A stretch of DNA of 64,000 nt from Burkholderiales bacterium (GCA_019509985.1 JAEKLF010000039.1:1-64000); one strand, 5' to 3'; positions 8,399 to 20,012 are shown, counted from the stretch's first letter. Notes: a model not told the origin generated them from the sequence alone. Numbers and translations: made by a program.

Positions 8399-8510
8399 AG
8401 ACGCTTCGCGTCTCCCCCTCAAGGGGGCTGAGCCCGGACACGAACAGTCCTGAGGACTATTTGTGCCTGGCGAAGGCCAAGGCCTCTGGCCTTGGCGGCA
8501 CACGGCGTGT
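8399..8510 (+). other. cluster of tandem RNA hairpins between binding-protein and permease genes
   Basis: Five short perfect stems follow one another in the 157-base gap: AGACGC/GCGTCT (8399-8413), CCCCC/GGGGG with loop TCAA (8414-8427), AGTCC/GGACT (8446-8458), GCCAAGGCC/GGCCTTGGC (8476-8496) and ACAC/GTGT (8500-8510). None has a T-tract, so full termination is unlikely. Such structures after a binding-protein gene typically protect the upstream mRNA end and lower expression of the downstream permease. That role is inferred. Confidence 0.6.
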
Positions 8511-8541
8511 CAACACACCGCAACCCGAAGGAACGAGAGCC

Positions 8542-9666
8542 ATGGCCACGTCACGCCCGTCGCTTGCCGCTGCCGAAGCGCTGCTGCTGCCCGTCTTCGC
8601 ACTGACGGCCGCGCTGCTGCTGTTCGGCGTCTTCGTGTGGCTGGGCGGCACATCGCCGGTAGAGGCCTGGAAGCTGCTCTTCCTCGGCGCCTTCGGCGAC
8701 GCCTTCTCGTGGCAGAACACGCTGCTGCGCGCCGCGCCACTGATGCTCACGGCGCTGGCCGTGGCGCTGCCCGCGCAGGCCGGTCTGACGATGATCGGCG
8801 GCGAGGGCGCGCTCGTGCTCGGCGCCCTGGGCTGCGCCGGCCTGCCCTATCTCTTCGGGCCACCCGGCAACGTGATCGGCAGCGCCATGGTGCTGTTGGC
8901 CGGCGCGCTGCTCGGCGGCGGCTGGGTGATGCTCTCCGGCTGGCTGCGCCAATGGCGCGGCGTCAACGAAACCATCTCCAGCCTGCTGCTCTCCTACATC
9001 GCCATCGCGCTGTTCAAGCACTTCGTCGAAGGGCCGATGCGCGACCCGGCGAGCCTGAACAAGCCGTCCACCCATCCGCTGGCTGAAGGCTTGCGCATCG
9101 GCCCCATCATGGGTGACGCGGCCATGGCGTCCTGGCTGGGCGACGTGCACTGGGGCCTGGTCATCGGCGTCATGCTGTGCCTGGCCTGCGGCGCCTGGCT
9201 GAGCTTCAGCGCCTCGGGCTTCGCGATGCGCGTGGTGGGCGGCAACGCCCGGGCGGCCCGCCTCGTCGGCCTGCCCACCGACCGCCTCATCCTGCTGGCC
9301 TGCGCCCTCGGCGGCGCGGCAGCAGGCCTGGCCGGTGCCATCGAAGTAGCGGCCGTGCACACGGCGGCCAACGCCTCGGTGATCGCGGGGCTGGGCTACA
9401 CGGGCATCCTGGTCAGCTTCGTGGCCCGCCACAACCCCTGGGCCATTCCGCCGGTGGCCGTGCTGTTCGGCGGCTTTGCGGCGGCCGGCAGCCTGCTGCA
9501 GCGCCGGCTCGATCTGCCCGACGCCTCGGTGCTGGTGCTGCAGGGCTTCGCCTTCGTCTTCATCCTTGCGGCCGAGGCGCTGCGCGGGCGGCTGTTTGCA
9601 CTGCGCGCCGTGGCCAGGCGGCCAGCGCCCGTCGCCACGGCCGCCACAGTTCAGGGGGTTGCGTGA
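8542..9666 (+). CDS. ABC transporter permease, nucleoside/BMP type (first)
   Basis: A 374-residue inner-membrane permease of the BPD_transp_2 family (YufP or NupB type), with about nine or ten hydrophobic segments. It contains the family stretches [15 protein letters not shown] and [29 protein letters not shown]. The ATG at 8542 (MATSRPS) is chosen because the first membrane segment begins shortly after and GAAGGAACGAGAG precedes it. Its stop overlaps the GTG of the second permease (GTGA). Together with the next gene it forms the membrane channel fed by the binding protein at 7266. Confidence 0.88.
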   Translation: MATSRPSLAAAEALLLPVFALTAALLLFGVFVWLGGTSPVEAWKLLFLGAFGDAFSWQNTLLRAAPLMLTALAVALPAQAGLTMIGGEGALVLGALGCAGLPYLFGPPGNVIGSAMVLLAGALLGGGWVMLSGWLRQWRGVNETISSLLLSYIAIALFKHFVEGPMRDPASLNKPSTHPLAEGLRIGPIMGDAAMASWLGDVHWGLVIGVMLCLACGAWLSFSASGFAMRVVGGNARAARLVGLPTDRLILLACALGGAAAGLAGAIEVAAVHTAANASVIAGLGYTGILVSFVARHNPWAIPPVAVLFGGFAAAGSLLQRRLDLPDASVLVLQGFAFVFILAAEALRGRLFALRAVARRPAPVATAATVQGVA

Positions 9667-10589
9667 GCTTCACCCTCGACGTCATCCCCGATCTGCTGCT
9701 CGCCGTCGTCGGCGGCGCATTGCGCGTGGGCACGCCCTTCCTTTTCGTCAGCCTCGGCGAGTGCCTGACCGAGAAGAGCGGCCGCATCAACCTCGGCCTC
9801 GAAGGCGTGCTCGTCTTCAGCGCCATGGCCGGCTTCGGCGGCGCCTACCTCAGCGGCTCGCCGTGGCTGGGCGTGCTGGCGGCCAGCGGCTGCGGCGCGT
9901 TGCTGGCGCTGCTGCACGGGCTGCTGTGCTCGCTGCCGCGCGTGTCCGACATCGCCACCGGTATCGCGCTGATGCTGCTGGGCGCCGGCCTGGCCTTCTA
10001 TCTGGGCAAGCCGCTGATCCAGCCGCAGGCGCCGCAGATCCCGTCGCTGCCGCTGGGCGCCTGGAGCGACTCGTCGGCCGTGCAGACCGCGTTGTCGGTC
10101 AACGCCCTCTTCCCCATCGGCGTGGTGCTGGCCGCGCTGCTGGCCTGGGGCTTCAAGAACACGCGCTGGGGGCTGGTCGTGCGCATGGCCGGCGACAGCA
10201 GCGATGCCGCACGGGCGCTGGGCTACTCGGTCAACGGCGTGCGCATCGCCGCGACCACGGTGGGCGGCGCCATTGCCGGCCTGGGCGGGGCGTCGCTGTC
10301 GCTGTACTACCCCGGCAGCTGGAACGAAGGCCTGTCCAGCGGCCAGGGCCTGATCGCCGTGGCCCTGGTCATCTTCGCGCGCTGGCGCCCCTGGCGCTGC
10401 CTGGGCGCGGCGCTGCTGTTCGGCGGCGCGGGCGCCATCGGCCCGGCGCTGCAGAGCGTGGGCGTCAGCGGCGGCTACTACCTGTTCAACGCCATGCCCT
10501 ATGCGCTGACCCTGCTCATCCTCGTGGCCACCTGCACGCCGAGCCAAGCCCTCAAAGGCGCGCCGGCCGAGCTCGGTGTGTCCCGTTGA
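9663..10589 (+). CDS. ABC transporter permease, nucleoside/BMP type (second)
   Basis: A 308-residue permease of the YufQ/NupC-like branch. It has the typical N-terminal region [20 protein letters not shown] and [15 protein letters not shown], and later [28 protein letters not shown], the cytoplasmic coupling loop region. A GTG start at 9663 overlaps the preceding TGA by four bases, indicating translational coupling. It pairs with the permease at 8542 and the ATPase at 11303. Confidence 0.88.
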   Translation: MSFTLDVIPDLLLAVVGGALRVGTPFLFVSLGECLTEKSGRINLGLEGVLVFSAMAGFGGAYLSGSPWLGVLAASGCGALLALLHGLLCSLPRVSDIATGIALMLLGAGLAFYLGKPLIQPQAPQIPSLPLGAWSDSSAVQTALSVNALFPIGVVLAALLAWGFKNTRWGLVVRMAGDSSDAARALGYSVNGVRIAATTVGGAIAGLGGASLSLYYPGSWNEGLSSGQGLIAVALVIFARWRPWRCLGAALLFGGAGAIGPALQSVGVSGGYYLFNAMPYALTLLILVATCTPSQALKGAPAELGVSR

Positions 10590-10606
10590 ACCGAAGGATC
10601 CCGACC

Positions 10607-11299
10607 ATGCCGACCCTGCGCTCCAAACCGTACGCCTGGCCCTTCGACGGCAACATCAGCCCGACCAACACGGCGCTGGTCATCATCGACATGCAGACCG
10701 ACTTCTGCGGCATCGGCGGCTATGTCGACAAGATGGGCTACGACCTCTCGCTGACGCGCGCGCCCATTGCACCGCTGCAGGTGCTGCTGGCCGCCGCGCG
10801 CGGCAAGGGCATGTACGTCATCCACACCCGCGAAGGCCACCGCCCGGACCTCGCCGACCTGCCGGCCAACAAGCTGTGGCGCTCGCGGCAGATCGGCACC
10901 GAGGGCCGCGGCATCGGCGACGCCGGCCCCTGCGGCCGCATCCTCGTGCGCGGCGAGCCGGGCTGGGACATCATTCCCGAGCTCTACCCCGTCGACGGCG
11001 AGCCCATCATCGACAAGCCCGGCAAGGGCAGCTTCTGCGCGACCGACCTGGAGCTGATCCTGCATACGCGCGGCATCCGCAACCTCATCCTGACCGGCAT
11101 CACGACGGACGTGTGCGTGCACACCACCATGCGCGAGGCCAACGACCGCGGCTTCGAGTGCCTGATGCTGTCGGACTGCACCGGCGCCACCGACCCCGGC
11201 AACCACGCGGCCGCGCTGAACATGATCCAGATGCAGGGCGGCGTGTTCGGCGCCGTGGCCGACTCGGCCGCCGTGCTCGAGCTGCTGGCGGAGTTCTAA
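10607..11299 (+). CDS. biuH: isochorismatase-family cysteine amidohydrolase, biuret-hydrolase-like
   Basis: A 230-residue cytoplasmic hydrolase. The Asp-Lys-Cys triad is visible: Asp28 in VIIDMQTDF, Lys137 in DKPGKGSF and Cys170 in TDVCVHTT. The [19 protein letters not shown] motif and the N-terminal [15 protein letters not shown] resemble biuret amidohydrolase and ureidoacrylate/peroxyureidoacrylate hydrolases. Biuret hydrolase gives allophanate and ammonia, and an allophanate hydrolase is encoded four genes downstream, so biuret or a ureide is the best substrate guess. A second paralogue is encoded at 12823. The symbol is tentative. Confidence 0.8.
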   Translation: MPTLRSKPYAWPFDGNISPTNTALVIIDMQTDFCGIGGYVDKMGYDLSLTRAPIAPLQVLLAAARGKGMYVIHTREGHRPDLADLPANKLWRSRQIGTEGRGIGDAGPCGRILVRGEPGWDIIPELYPVDGEPIIDKPGKGSFCATDLELILHTRGIRNLILTGITTDVCVHTTMREANDRGFECLMLSDCTGATDPGNHAAALNMIQMQGGVFGAVADSAAVLELLAEF

Positions 11300-11302
11300 A
11301 CC

Positions 11303-12826
11303 ATGCACGCCCTGCAGCTCGAGACCTACCGGCTCAGCAAGCGCTTCGGCAGCTTCACGGCGCTGGACGACGTCTCCCTCACCGTGCGGCCCGGCACCGT
11401 ACACGCGCTACTGGGTGAGAACGGCGCCGGCAAAAGCACGCTGGTGAAGGCCATCGTCGGCTACCACCGCCCCGACGACGGTGCCGTGCTGGTGGATGGC
11501 CGCGAGCGCGAGATCGCCTCGCCCGTCGTGGCCCGCGACCTCGGCCTGGGCATGGTCTACCAGCACTTCACTGTCGTGCCCGGCATGAGCGTCGCCGAGA
11601 ACCTGCTGCTGGCGCGCGGCCACCTGCCCATGGTCGTGGACTGGAAGGCCGCCCGTGCCGAGCTGCAAGCCTTCATGGACACGGCGCCCTTTCGCCTGCC
11701 GCTGGACGCCTGGCCCGGCGAGCTGTCCGCCGGCGAGAGGCAGAAGCTAGAAATCCTCAAACAGCTGTTCCTCAAGCCGCGCCTGCTCATCCTCGACGAA
11801 CCGACCTCAGTGCTGACGCCGCAGGAGGCCGACGAGGTGCTGGGCGCGCTGCGCGAGCAGGCGCACGCCATGGCCTGCTCGGTGCTGATGATCACGCACA
11901 AGTTCCGCGAGGTGATGGCCTATGCCGACGATGTCAGCGTCTTGCGCAAGGGCGCGCTGGCGGCCACCGGCGCGGTGGCCGACTGCACGCCCGACAGCCT
12001 GGCCACCGCGATGGTGGGCGAGGGCCGCAGCGCGGTCATGAGTCCGGCATGGGTGCGCGAAGCCCGCCCGGCCGGCGAGATCAAGCTCGCCATCGAGGCT
12101 TTGGACGTGATGGGTGACCGCGGCGAGCCCGCCGTGCGCGCGCTGAGCCTGGCCGTGCGGCGCGGCGAAATCGTCGGCATCGCCGGCGTCAGCGGCAACG
12201 GCCAGCGCGAGCTGATGCAGGCCCTCGTCGGCCAGCGCACGCGCCTCGCCGGCCGCGTGATGGTGGACGGCCAGCCCTTCCTGGCCCGCCGCGCCGAGAA
12301 CCGCGCCCGCAAGGTGCGCAGCCTGCCCGAAGAGCCGCTGGCCAATGCCTGCGTTGGGGCGCTGAGCGTGGCGCAGAACATGGCGCTGCGCAGCTTCGAC
12401 GAAACACCCTGGGCGCGCGGCGGCCTGGTGCGCTGGGGCGCGCTGCGCCAGCGTGCCCGCGAGTGGATCGCCGAGTACGGCGTCAAGACCCAGGGCGAGC
12501 GCGCCGCCATCCGCACGCTGTCGGGCGGCAACGTGCAGCGCGCGGTGCTGGCCCGCGAGCTGGCCGGCGAGTCCGAGCTGCTGCTGGTCAGCAACCCCGT
12601 CTTCGGCTTGGACTTCGCCGCCGTCGCCGAGATCCATGGCCGCCTGACGGCCGCGCGCAACCGCGGCGCGGCCGTGCTGCTGGTCAGCGAGGACCTGGAC
12701 GAACTGCTGGCGCTGGCCGACCGCATCGTCGTCATGAGCGAAGGCCGCATCGTGCACGACGTGGCCGCCGCCGAGGCCACGCGCCAGTCGCTGGGCGCCT
12801 TCATGGGCGGCAAGGGGCACGCATGA
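11303..12826 (+). CDS. ABC transporter ATPase, double-domain, BMP/nucleoside type
   Basis: A 507-residue protein with two fused nucleotide-binding domains, as in sugar and nucleoside importers. The first domain has Walker [10 protein letters not shown] (38-46), the Q-loop [10 protein letters not shown], the signature LSAGERQK and Walker [12 protein letters not shown]. The second has the usual degenerate Walker A (GVSGNGQRE), the signature LSGGNVQRA and a Walker B-like [12 protein letters not shown] with Asn instead of the usual acidic pair. This asymmetry is normal for the class. It lies three bases after the first amidohydrolase gene and overlaps the second, so transporter and enzymes are made together. 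Confidence 0.9.
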   Translation: MHALQLETYRLSKRFGSFTALDDVSLTVRPGTVHALLGENGAGKSTLVKAIVGYHRPDDGAVLVDGREREIASPVVARDLGLGMVYQHFTVVPGMSVAENLLLARGHLPMVVDWKAARAELQAFMDTAPFRLPLDAWPGELSAGERQKLEILKQLFLKPRLLILDEPTSVLTPQEADEVLGALREQAHAMACSVLMITHKFREVMAYADDVSVLRKGALAATGAVADCTPDSLATAMVGEGRSAVMSPAWVREARPAGEIKLAIEALDVMGDRGEPAVRALSLAVRRGEIVGIAGVSGNGQRELMQALVGQRTRLAGRVMVDGQPFLARRAENRARKVRSLPEEPLANACVGALSVAQNMALRSFDETPWARGGLVRWGALRQRAREWIAEYGVKTQGERAAIRTLSGGNVQRAVLARELAGESELLLVSNPVFGLDFAAVAEIHGRLTAARNRGAAVLLVSEDLDELLALADRIVVMSEGRIVHDVAAAEATRQSLGAFMGGKGHA

Positions 12827-13497
12827 ATATGCTGCTCACGCTCGCCGATGCGGCGCCCTTTCCCTACACCTTCAACCCGGCGCACACGGCGCTCGTCGTC
12901 ATCGACATGCAGCGCGACTTCATCGAGCCCGGCGGCTTCGGCGCGAGCCTGGGCAACGACGCGACGCGGCTGCAGGCCATCGTGCCCACCGTGCGCCGCA
13001 TGCTGGACGCCTGGCGCGCCATCGGGGGCCTGGTGCTGCACACGCGGGAGGCCCACCGCCCTGACCTCAGCGACTGCCCGCCGGCCAAGCGCCTGCGCGG
13101 CCAGCCCTCGCTGCGCATCGGCGACGTCGGGCCCATGGGCCGCGTCCTCATCGCCGGCGAGCCCGGTGTCGAGATCATTCCCGAGCTGGCGCCGCTGCCG
13201 GGCGAATTGGTCGTCGACAAACCCGGCAAGGGCATGTTCTACGGCACGCCGGTCGACGACTTGCTGCGCGAGCGCGGCATCACCCACCTGCTCTTCATGG
13301 GCGTGACCACCGAGGTCTGCGTGCAGACGTCGATGCGCGAAGCCAACGACCGTGGCTACGAGTGCCTGCTGATCGAGGACGGCTCCGCCAGCTACTTCCC
13401 CGAGTTCAAGGCCGCCGCGCTGGCCATGCTGACGGCGCAGGGCGCCATCGTCGGCTGGGCGGCGCGGTCGGCCGCGGTCATCGAGGCGATCACATGA
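12823..13497 (+). CDS. second isochorismatase-family amidohydrolase
   Basis: A 224-residue paralogue of the enzyme at 10607. Asp28 (VVIDMQRDF), Lys133 (DKPGKGMF) and Cys166 (TEVCVQTS) form the triad, and Lys and Cys are 33 residues apart as in the first copy. The loop after the first Asp differs ([13 protein letters not shown]), as does the last third ([16 protein letters not shown]), which suggests a different substrate. In related enzymes (biuret hydrolase and triuret hydrolase) such small changes set specificity. The ATG overlaps the ATPase stop (ATGA), and its own stop overlaps the next ATG. Confidence 0.8.
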   Translation: MNMLLTLADAAPFPYTFNPAHTALVVIDMQRDFIEPGGFGASLGNDATRLQAIVPTVRRMLDAWRAIGGLVLHTREAHRPDLSDCPPAKRLRGQPSLRIGDVGPMGRVLIAGEPGVEIIPELAPLPGELVVDKPGKGMFYGTPVDDLLRERGITHLLFMGVTTEVCVQTSMREANDRGYECLLIEDGSASYFPEFKAAALAMLTAQGAIVGWAARSAAVIEAIT

Positions 13498-15296
13498 CTG
13501 AAGTCCTGCACACCGTCGCCGACTGGCAGGCCGCCTATGCCGCCGGGGCCAGCCCCTACGCGCTGCTGACCGAGCTGCTGGATCGGCTGGACCCCGCCGA
13601 CCCGGCCTGGATCCACCGCTGCACGCCCGAGCAGCTCGTCGCCCAGCTCGCTGTGCTGCCGCAGCGCGGCGCCGCCACGCCGCTGTGGGGTGTACCGCTG
13701 GCGGTGAAGGACAACATCGACGTGGCCGGCATGCCCACCACGGCCGCCTGCCCGGCGTTCGCCCACCTGCCCGAGCACTCCGCCACCTGCGTGCAGCGCC
13801 TGCAGGCGGCCGGTGCCATCGTCGTGGGCAAGACCAACCTCGACCAGTTCGCCACCGGCCTGGTCGGCACGCGCTCACCCTACGGCGAGGTGCCCAACAG
13901 CTTTGCGCCGGCCTACGTGAGCGGCGGCTCCAGCTCGGGCTCGGCCTCGGCCGTGGCGCGCGGCCTGGTGCCGCTGGCCCTGGGCACCGACACCGCCGGC
14001 TCCGGCCGCGTGCCCGCCGGCTTCAACCACCTCGTCGGTCTCAAGCCCACGCCGGGCAGCCTGCCCATGCGCGGCGTGCTGCCGGCCTGCCGCACGCTGG
14101 ACGTGGTGAGCGTGTTCGCGCTGACCGTGGCCGACGCGGCGCTGGCCTTCTCGCTGTTCGAGGGCGCCGAAGCCGACGAAGCGCGCTTCAACGTCGCCGA
14201 TCCACGTGCGCCATGGCTGGGCGGCTCACGCACGGTGCTGCGCCTGGGTGTGCCGCTGGAGCCTGGCTGCGATGCCGCTCTAGGCTGGCCGGCCGCCTTC
14301 GAGGCCGCGCAGGACCGCGCCCGCGCGCTCGGCGCCGAGCTGGTGCCGCTGGACTTCGAGCTGCTCTTTGAGGTGGCCAAGCTGCTCTACGAGGGGCCCT
14401 GGGTGGCCGAGCGCCTCAGCGTCGTCGACACGCTGCTCGCCGACCACCCCGAAGCCTTCGACCCGACCGTGGCCCAGGTCATCGCCAAGGGCCGCGACCA
14501 GGACGCGGTGGCCGCCTTCCGTGGCCGCTACGAACTAGAGAGCCTGCGCGCCGAACTGCAAAGCCTGTGGCGGCAGGTCGATGGGCTGCTCGTGCCGACA
14601 GCCACCACCTGCCCGACACGCGCCGCCGTGGCCCAAGCGCCGGTGCTGCGCAACAGCGAGCTGGGCCGCTACACCAACTTCGTCAACCTGCTCGGCTGGT
14701 CGGCCCTCGCGCTGCCGTGCAGCCTGCCCGACGCTGCATCGGCGCTGCCCTTCGGCATCACGCTGATCGCCCCCGGCGGGGCCGACGCGGCGCTGGTGGA
14801 CTTCGGGCTGCGCTGGGAGGCCGCCGGCCCCGCGCTGCTGGGCGCCGGCCTGCGTGAGGCCCGCCCGGCCGACCGCCGCCTGCAAGCCCTGCCCCGCGCC
14901 GAACCGACGCTGCTGCTGGCCGTCGTCGGCGCCCATCTGCAAGGCCTGCCGCTGCACGGCCAGCTGCAGGAGCGCGGCGCGCGGCTGCAGGCGCGCACGC
15001 AGACGGCGCCGCGCTATCGCCTGCATGCGCTGCCGGGCACCGTGCCGCCCAAGCCGGGCCTGGCGCGCGTGCCAGACGGCGAGACCGGTCATGCCATCGA
15101 GGTCGAGGTCTACGAGCTGCCGGTCGCCAGCGTCGGCTCGTTGCTCGCGCTGATCCCGCCACCACTGGGCCTGGGCAATCTGGAGCTGGCCGACGGCCGC
15201 TGGGTCAAGGGCTTCATCTGCGAAGGCACTGCGCTGCTGGGCGCACCCGACATCAGCCAGCACGGCGGATGGCGCGCCTTCCTCGCCGCGCCATGA
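13494..15296 (+). CDS. atzF: allophanate hydrolase, AtzF-type
   Basis: A 600-residue amidase-signature enzyme, close to the length of AtzF (about 605). The Ser-cisSer-Lys triad is readable: Lys72 in AVKDNID, Ser146 in SGGSSSGS and Ser170 in [10 protein letters not shown]. The spacings of 74 and 24 residues match those of AtzF as I know them. A C-terminal domain (about 470-600; [29 protein letters not shown] strands) is characteristic of allophanate hydrolases and may act in decarboxylation of the N-carboxycarbamate intermediate. Reaction: allophanate to ammonia and CO2. It is the terminal enzyme of biuret, cyanurate and urea (ATP-dependent) routes. No urea carboxylase is seen here, which favours a biuret-type input. 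Confidence 0.9.
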   Translation: MTEVLHTVADWQAAYAAGASPYALLTELLDRLDPADPAWIHRCTPEQLVAQLAVLPQRGAATPLWGVPLAVKDNIDVAGMPTTAACPAFAHLPEHSATCVQRLQAAGAIVVGKTNLDQFATGLVGTRSPYGEVPNSFAPAYVSGGSSSGSASAVARGLVPLALGTDTAGSGRVPAGFNHLVGLKPTPGSLPMRGVLPACRTLDVVSVFALTVADAALAFSLFEGAEADEARFNVADPRAPWLGGSRTVLRLGVPLEPGCDAALGWPAAFEAAQDRARALGAELVPLDFELLFEVAKLLYEGPWVAERLSVVDTLLADHPEAFDPTVAQVIAKGRDQDAVAAFRGRYELESLRAELQSLWRQVDGLLVPTATTCPTRAAVAQAPVLRNSELGRYTNFVNLLGWSALALPCSLPDAASALPFGITLIAPGGADAALVDFGLRWEAAGPALLGAGLREARPADRRLQALPRAEPTLLLAVVGAHLQGLPLHGQLQERGARLQARTQTAPRYRLHALPGTVPPKPGLARVPDGETGHAIEVEVYELPVASVGSLLALIPPPLGLGNLELADGRWVKGFICEGTALLGAPDISQHGGWRAFLAAP

Positions 15297-15733
15297 TGGA
15301 CCCGCACCATTTCGACGAACCGGCCGTGCTGGCCGAACTCGGCACCGTGTTCCAGGCCTACGAACTGGCGCTGATGGGCAATGACGTTGCCGCGCTCAAC
15401 GCCTTCTTCTGGCAGGACCCGCGCGTCACGCGCTACGGCATTGCCGACCGCCAATGGGGCATCGCCGAGCTTGAGGCCTACCGCGCCGCCACGCCCGCAC
15501 CGGCCTTCACGCGGCGGCTGGAGCACCTGCGCCTGCATGCCTTCGGGCCCGACATGGCGGTGGCCCAGGTCGAGTTCGTGCGCAGCGACACGCCGCTGCG
15601 CGGCTTCCAGACGCAAACCTGGGTGCGGCTGCCCGATGGGTGGCGCATCGTCGCCGCCCACGTCAGCATGATCCCGCTCGGCTGCGGCATGCCAACAATC
15701 GTGGCGCCCGAGATTCCCGCGACCTTGCCGTGA
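15293..15733 (+). CDS. atzH: AtzH-like DUF3225 protein (NTF2 fold)
   Basis: A 146-residue NTF2/SnoaL-fold protein of the DUF3225 family (AtzH, HpxZ). Counting from the second Met, Tyr22 (FQAYELALM) and Arg46 (RVTRYG) fall at the two positions reported as essential in AtzH, which converts 1,3-dicarboxyurea to allophanate in the cyanurate pathway. Other conserved parts are FQTQTWVRLPDGWRIVAAHVS. Two overlapping ATGs (15293, 15296) are possible; both lie on the atzF stop. It ends in a GTGA overlap with the GntR gene. Its job here is probably to feed or protect allophanate production. Confidence 0.85.
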   Translation: MMDPHHFDEPAVLAELGTVFQAYELALMGNDVAALNAFFWQDPRVTRYGIADRQWGIAELEAYRAATPAPAFTRRLEHLRLHAFGPDMAVAQVEFVRSDTPLRGFQTQTWVRLPDGWRIVAAHVSMIPLGCGMPTIVAPEIPATLP

Positions 15734-16422
15734 CCCAGCCCGCCCCCACCCCGCCCGCCGAAGCCCTGAACCTGGCCGACCAGGCCTATGTGCGGCTCAA
15801 GCAGATGATCTTTGATTTTGCGCTGATGCCGGGCGACCGGGTCTCCGAGACCGAGCTGGCGCAGCGCATCGTCGTCAGCCGCACGCCACTGCGCACCGCG
15901 CTGCAGCGGCTGGAGCGCGAGGGCTTCCTGCAGCTGCTGCCGCGCCTGGGCTGGCAGGTCGCGCCGCTGGACTTCGACGTGATGGACGAGCTCTATGACC
16001 TGCGCACCCTCATCGAGTGCGAGGCCGCGCGCCATCTCTGCGAGCGCGAGCAACGGCCTGAACTGCAGCAACTGGCCGACATCTGGCTGGTGCCGCCCGC
16101 CGAGCGGCTGGCCGATGCCGCAGAGGTCGGCGCGCTGGACGAGCGCTTCCACGCGCTGCTGGTGCAGGGCAGCGGCAACCGCGAGATGGTCCGCGTGCAC
16201 AAGGAAATCACCGAACGCATCCGCATCATCCGGCGGCTGGACTTCACCAAACCAGCGCGTGTCGATGCGACCTACGACGAGCATGCCCGCATCCTGCGCA
16301 CCATCACGCGGCGTCGCACCGATGAAGCCCAGCGCCTGCTGCGCGCACACATCCAGCAGAGCAAGCTCGAAGTGCGGCACATCACTCTGGACATGCTTTA
16401 CCGCGCCAGGCGGAGCAGTTGA
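15730..16422 (+). CDS. GntR-family (FadR/FCD) transcriptional regulator
   Basis: A 230-residue regulator. The N-terminal winged helix (AYVRLKQMIFDFALMPGDR, SETELAQRIVVSRTPLRTAL) is followed by an all-helical FCD ligand domain (DVMDELYDLRTLIECEAARH, HEEI-type metal/ligand helices ending ARILRTITRRRTDEAQRLL). The GTG start overlaps the atzH stop. As the last gene of operon A it is the likely local sensor of the pathway substrate, and a GT-AT-AC palindrome at the operon's start site is a candidate operator. The ligand is unknown. Confidence 0.9.
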   Translation: MTQPAPTPPAEALNLADQAYVRLKQMIFDFALMPGDRVSETELAQRIVVSRTPLRTALQRLEREGFLQLLPRLGWQVAPLDFDVMDELYDLRTLIECEAARHLCEREQRPELQQLADIWLVPPAERLADAAEVGALDERFHALLVQGSGNREMVRVHKEITERIRIIRRLDFTKPARVDATYDEHARILRTITRRRTDEAQRLLRAHIQQSKLEVRHITLDMLYRARRSS

Positions 16423-16448
16423 TGTGGCGCGCGCCTGATGGCATTCGG

Positions 16449-16464
16449 TGGCACATGAATTGCA
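16449..16464 (+). promoter_or_regulatory. sigma-54 (RpoN) promoter of operon B
   Basis: TGGCACA-N4-TTGCA matches the sigma-54 consensus at 15 of 16 defined or free positions, with -24 GG and -12 GC in the correct register. The predicted start is near 16475, about 86 bases ahead of the TTG start of the outer-membrane channel gene. Together with the promoter at 7175 it places both importer operons under nitrogen-type control. Confidence 0.75.
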
Positions 16465-16560
16465 CGGGTCCGTCATGCCGGTTCGTGCGACCGGCCGTGG
16501 CGATCCCGGCCTCCAAGAGTCATTTCACGCGTCCTTCATCCACCCCCTAGGAGCTTTGCC

Positions 16561-17415
16561 TTGAAACCCACCGCACGCCTGCTTTGCACCGTCCTCGCCG
16601 CCCTCGCCGCCGGCGCTACCCAGGCCGCCGACTGGGCCGACACCTCCATCGGCTACCGCTACGGCACCAAGTTCGGCGAGCCCTTCGGCACGAACGACAT
16701 CCACAAGAACATCCTCGACCTCAACCATGCCAGCGGCTACGCCTACGGCACCAACTTCTTCAACGTCGACCTGCTGCTGTCCGACAAGCGCGACCCGTCC
16801 AGCCCCAACTCCGGCAGCGGCGCCAGCGAGGTCTACATCGTCTACCGGCACACGCTGGACTTCGGCAAGATCACCGGCAGCCCCATCGCCTTCGGCCCTG
16901 TTCGCGGCGTGGGCCTCACCGCCGGTTTCGATGCCAACGTGAAGGTGGATGCCGGCTACAACTCGCGCAAGCAGATGCTCGTGCTCGGCCCCACGCTGAT
17001 GATGGACGTGCCCGGGTTCCTCAACGTCAGCCTGCTGCTGCTGAAGGAAAGCAACGCGCCGTACAACAAGTTCAGCGGCACGGCGACGCCACGCTACGAC
17101 TACAAGAGCCATGTGATGCTGACGGCCGCCTGGGGCATCCCGCTGGGCAAACTGCCCTTGGCCTTCGAAGGCTTCGCCAACTACATCGCCAGCAAGGGCA
17201 CCGACGAGTTCGGCGGCGCGACAGGACCCGAGACCAACTTCGACGGCCAGGTCATGTACGACGTCGGCGCGGGCGCCGGTGCGGCACCGGGCAAGTTCAA
17301 GGTGGGCATCGAGTACCAGTACTGGCGCAACAAGTTCGGCAACCCGTACAAGGGTCCGGCCGGCAGCGGCGCCTTTGCGAAGACGCCGATGATCAGGGCC
17401 GAGTACCACTTCTGA
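16561..17415 (+). CDS. Tsx-like nucleoside-specific outer-membrane channel
   Basis: A 284-residue beta-barrel protein. A cleavable signal peptide (hydrophobic CTVLAALAAGATQAADW) precedes alternating beta-strands that end in the aromatic outer-membrane signature RAEYHF. Stretches such as SIGYRYGTKFGEPFG, ILDLNHASGYAYGTNFFNVD and YEYQYWRNKFGNPY fit the Tsx/nucleoside-binding outer-membrane family. The start is TTG at 16561, supported by AGGAG seven bases upstream. It is the first gene behind the second sigma-54 promoter and leads into a complete nucleoside-type ABC importer, so it should admit nucleosides or nucleobases to the periplasm. Confidence 0.85.
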   Translation: MKPTARLLCTVLAALAAGATQAADWADTSIGYRYGTKFGEPFGTNDIHKNILDLNHASGYAYGTNFFNVDLLLSDKRDPSSPNSGSGASEVYIVYRHTLDFGKITGSPIAFGPVRGVGLTAGFDANVKVDAGYNSRKQMLVLGPTLMMDVPGFLNVSLLLLKESNAPYNKFSGTATPRYDYKSHVMLTAAWGIPLGKLPLAFEGFANYIASKGTDEFGGATGPETNFDGQVMYDVGAGAGAAPGKFKVGIEYQYWRNKFGNPYKGPAGSGAFAKTPMIRAEYHF

Positions 17416-17425
17416 TCACGAGTCC

Positions 17426-18932
<1,507 letters not shown>

Positions 18933-18946
<14 letters not shown>

Positions 18947-20012
18947 ACCGCGTGCACAGACCTCGCTCGCCATCGCGGTGGCCGCGCCCGTGCTGGCGCT
19001 GGCCATCACGGTGCTGATCGGCATCGTGCTGTTCACCGCGCTGGGCAAGGATCCGCTGCAGGCGCTGTACCTGTTCTTCGTCGAGCCGCTGAAGAACGGC
19101 CGCGCGCTGTCGGAGCTCAGCGTCAAGGCCGTGCCGCTGGCGCTGATCGCGCTCGGCCTGGCGGTGTGCTTTCGCGCCAACATCTGGAACATCGGCGCCG
19201 AGGGCCAGTTCGTGCTCGGCGCCTTGGGCGCCGGCTGGGTGGCCATGCAGGCGGGGCCGGGCACGTCGGCCTGGTTCGTCGTGCCGGTGCTGCTGGGCGG
19301 CATCGTCGGCGGCATGCTGTGGGCGGGCGCTGTCGCGCTGCTGCGCGACCGCTTCAACACCAACGAGATCCTCGTCAGCCTGATGCTGGTCTATGTCGCC
19401 ACGCTGCTGCTGAACTACCTCGTCTACGGCCCCTGGAAAGACCCGAACGGCTACAACTTCCCGCAGACGGTGCTGTTCGAGGCGTCGACGCGCCTGCCGC
19501 GCCTGGTGCCGGGCCTGCGCATGAACGCGGGCGTCGTCATCGCGCTGGTCGCCGTGGTGGCCGTCGCGCTGTTCCAGTTCCGCACCTATCGCGGCTATGC
19601 GCTGACCGTCGGCGGCATCGCGCCGGCGGCCGCACGCTATGCCGGCTTCTCGTCGCGCAGCGCGCTGTGGACGGCGCTGCTGCTGTCGGGCGGCATGGCC
19701 GGCTTGGCGGGCGCGCTGGAGGTGGCCGGGCCGCTGGGGCAGCTCACGCCCTATGTGCCGGTGGGCTACGGCTTCGCGGCCATCATCGTCGCCTTCGTCG
19801 GCCGGCTGCATCCGGTGGGTATCGTCTTCTCGGCCGTGCTGATGAGCATGTTCTACATCGGCGGCGAATTGGCCCAGAGCCGCCTGGGCTTGCCCAAGGC
19901 GCTGACCAGCGTGTTCCAGGGCCTGCTGCTGTTCACGCTGCTGGCCTGCGATCACGGGCTGCAATACCGCATGCGCTGGGTGGCGGCGGCCAGGGCGAGG
20001 GCCGCGGCATGA
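18933..20012 (+). CDS. nucleoside ABC importer permease (first)
   Basis: A 359-residue inner-membrane permease of the BPD_transp_2 class. Hydrophobic segments begin at about residue 17. Family stretches include AVCFRANIWNIGAEGQFVLG, FNTNEILVSLMLVYVATLLLNYLVYGP and SGGMAGLAGALEVAG. The ATG at 18933 lies within the ATPase gene. Its stop overlaps the ATG of the second permease. It forms the heterodimeric channel with the protein encoded at 20009. Confidence 0.9.

Noticed and set aside
16330..16448. NtrC enhancer sites upstream of the second sigma-54 promoter
   Set aside because: No GCAC-N7-GTGC or close variant was found; only short half-sites are present.
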